A stretch of DNA of 31,925 nucleotides from Bacteroidales bacterium (GTDB lineage: Bacteria; Bacteroidota; Bacteroidia; Bacteroidales; Paludibacteraceae), in the NCBI GenBank assembly GCA_900767595.1, contig CAAFZS010000068.1, positions 1 to 31,925 of the forward strand. The letters run 5' to 3'. Below, piece after piece: positions 31,132 to 31,925 of this stretch. Every line of letters begins with the position of its first letter. The stretch's first letter is position 1. Below the pieces are notes generated by a model, which worked only from the letters and a program-made list of their open reading frames with translations, was not told the DNA's origin and ran no database searches. Position numbers and translations under genes: made by a program.

Positions 31132-31747
31132 ACAACCCTACTCCTCTACTCCTCTACTCCCCTCCACCATAGTGGACGTGTCCATCTTTATGGTCACTCT
31201 CTTCCTCGCCAACTGGGTGTGGAAGCTTATGGTTCACGGTGACGAGGCGGGTGTTGGTATAGTCACGTGGTTTGGAATGGATGCCACCCCTTTATTTGAC
31301 GCGTACGCGCGCCACATAGCGAAAGTTGTTTATGCTTTTGTGCATACGTTTCGGGATACGCTTGTTATGACGGACGATGTCACGATGCATTTCGTTAATG
31401 GCGGTGGCACGCGCATCGTTTGGTCTTGCACCCCCCTCAAGCAGATGTTCATCTGGATTTGCCTCATCCTCACCACTCGAACATCTTTCAGCGCAGCGGT
31501 CTTTCAGCGAAGCGGTCTTTCAGTGAAACGGTCTTTCAGCGTAGCGGTCCTATCCAAACTGTGGTTTATTCCTTTAGGCTGCCTCCTCATTCACTTCATC
31601 AACCTTGCCCGTATTGCGGCGATAACGGCTTTTATGGAGTTTCACCCCGAGTGGTTTGAGTTGCTCCATACGTATATCTTCAAGTACGTCTTCTACGGCT
31701 TGATGTTCCTTTTCTGGGTTTTCTATATTGAGAAAATCAGGAAGTAA
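31112..31747 (+). CDS. Exosortase/archaeosortase-family membrane protein with insertion
   Basis: 211 residues from the ATG at 31112. Exosortases are membrane cysteine transpeptidases that cut sorting tails. The triad can be read: C106 (WSCTPLKQMF), R167 (FINLARIAAI) and H186 (LLHTYIFKY), each at a membrane helix edge, with other helices near 21-40, 110-122, 150-172 and 188-206. Related single-domain XrtF-like proteins are about 170-180 residues. The excess is the loop 124-148 (SFSAAVFQRSGLSVKRSFSV and more), encoded by a 64-bp repeat array, and an N-terminal stretch (YSSTPLLP) encoded by an octamer repeat. The start overlaps the tsaD end by 20 bp; a GTG near 31172 is another option. No obvious sorting substrate is in this window. 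Confidence 0.75.
   Translation: MRKPVSKQPYSSTPLLPSTIVDVSIFMVTLFLANWVWKLMVHGDEAGVGIVTWFGMDATPLFDAYARHIAKVVYAFVHTFRDTLVMTDDVTMHFVNGGGTRIVWSCTPLKQMFIWICLILTTRTSFSAAVFQRSGLSVKRSFSVAVLSKLWFIPLGCLLIHFINLARIAAITAFMEFHPEWFELLHTYIFKYVFYGLMFLFWVFYIEKIRK
31138..31160 (+). repeat. Octamer tandem array at the tsaD/exosortase junction
   Basis: CTACTCCT-CTACTCCT-CTACTCC, starting 7 bp after the tsaD stop and, if the ATG at 31112 is used, encoding part of the exosortase N-terminus. Confidence 0.75.
31485..31548 (+). repeat. 16-bp tandem array inside the exosortase gene (sense orientation)
   Basis: Four exact 16-bp units: CTTTCAGCGCAGCGGT, CTTTCAGCGAAGCGGT, CTTTCAGTGAAACGGT, CTTTCAGCGTAGCGGT. This is the cleanest copy in the window. 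The fourth unit contains TAG, read as GTA-GCG in this phase. Confidence 0.93.
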
Positions 31748-31752
31748 AATGC

Positions 31753-31784
31753 AAAAAAGCAACCTACCTTTTGAGGTAGATTGC
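31753..31784 (-). terminator. Intrinsic terminator of the partial right-edge gene
   Basis: A 10-bp stem with one mismatch (31759-31768 with 31775-31784, loop TTTTGA) is followed on the minus strand by six T residues (31758-31753). The stem includes the stop codon of the minus-strand gene at 31766-31764. On the plus strand there is no T-run, so it would not end the exosortase transcript well. Confidence 0.7.
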
Positions 31785-31925
31785 CTTGAGAATACGGAAG
31801 GCGAAGCTTCCGAGGAGCACAATTAACAGAATCCAGAAACCTTTGGTACAATCCTTGTAGAACTTGGTAGCCCCCACCGACTCCCCCCGAGGGGGAGGGG
31901 TTGGCACCGTCTGCGTGTGCCACCG
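31764..31925 (-). CDS. Partial membrane protein (C-terminal 53 residues)
   Basis: Enters from the right edge in frame and stops at TAG 31766-31764. It ends with a single membrane helix flanked by basic residues (KGFWILLIVLLGSFAFRILK) and the tail AIYLKR. Upstream is a Pro/Gly-rich low-complexity stretch (TPPPRGESVGA) encoded by a GC-rich palindrome. The frame is supported by the hydrophobic segment and the terminator overlapping its stop. The family is not recognisable from this fragment; a small C-terminally anchored protein is likely. Confidence 0.6.
   Translation of the reverse strand, partial: RWHTQTVPTPPPRGESVGATKFYKDCTKGFWILLIVLLGSFAFRILKAIYLKR
31870..31905 (-). repeat. GC-rich imperfect palindrome inside the partial membrane gene
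   Basis: Plus strand GCCCCCACCGACTCCCCCC, then GAGGGGGAGGGGTTGGC: an imperfect inverted repeat centred on CTCCCCC-CGA-GGGGGAG. It is read in frame as TPPPRGESVGA. It looks like another in-frame repeat family, but only one copy is in the window. Confidence 0.55.

Noticed and set aside
20695..31548. Repeat arrays as a CRISPR or other spacer-bearing system
   Set aside because: Units are 16-20 bp, directly tandem without spacers, few per site and within coding frames; no cas genes are present.
31723..31923. Alternative right-edge minus-strand frame starting MAHADGANPSPS
   Set aside because: It runs through the terminator and into the exosortase 3' end. The frame ending at 31764 has a membrane helix and a stop within the terminator stem.

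Overview
The window comes from a member of the phylum Bacteroidota, most likely an uncultured Bacteroidales. Evidence: a SusC/SusD polysaccharide-uptake locus, promoters of the -33 TTTG / -7 TAnnTTTG type with 19-20 bp spacing before several operons, Bacteroidota-type surface lipoproteins, and short C-terminal motifs resembling type IX secretion signals. No tRNA, rRNA, CRISPR array or transposase was seen, and no stretch over 300 bp lacks a gene.

Left region (1-1862, minus strand): a tripartite HipB-HipS-HipT toxin-antitoxin operon followed by the start of an unknown gene running off the left edge. Its leader carries three evenly spaced inverted repeats with 8-8-8 geometry that look like HipB operators.

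Middle region (1916-19829, minus strand): a glycan-utilisation locus. In transcription order it holds a carboxylesterase lipoprotein, a CotH-kinase/lamin-tail secreted protein, an AraC-type regulator, a 1503-residue secreted protein with four near-identical modules of about 125 residues, SusC, SusD and two IPT/TIG surface glycan-binding lipoproteins, ending in an intrinsic terminator. No glycoside hydrolase is encoded here, so the glycan is unknown.

Right region (19845-31925): housekeeping genes. gmk (+) converges on a tightly packed minus-strand run of ten genes (waaA-hisS-M6 protease-DUF1599-DoxX/MauE protein-tpiA-gamma carbonic anhydrase-pyrH-frr-rsgA). tsaD and an exosortase-family gene run divergently from waaA. 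A partial membrane protein gene enters from the right edge.

The most unusual feature is a set of short repeat families confined to the right region. A 16-bp unit (consensus CTTTCAGCGNAGCGGT, with 17, 18 and 20 bp variants) forms six short tandem arrays of 3-4 units inside the reading frames of rsgA, hisS, waaA (twice), tsaD and the exosortase gene, adding about 17-25 residues at each site without breaking the frame; a related composite element lies at a seventh site, also in rsgA. Because 16 is 1 modulo 3, one orientation encodes the same 16-residue peptide cycle in every frame. The other orientation would meet one TGA per cycle, and in hisS and waaA an odd-length unit lies exactly where that TGA would fall. 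Other families (heptamers, octamers, a composite TTCATCAT element and a GC-rich palindrome) sit at stop/start junctions, directly before start codons, or in frame. Together they look like a proliferating protein-coding-compatible repeat system, comparable in concept to Rickettsia palindromic elements but different in sequence and logic.
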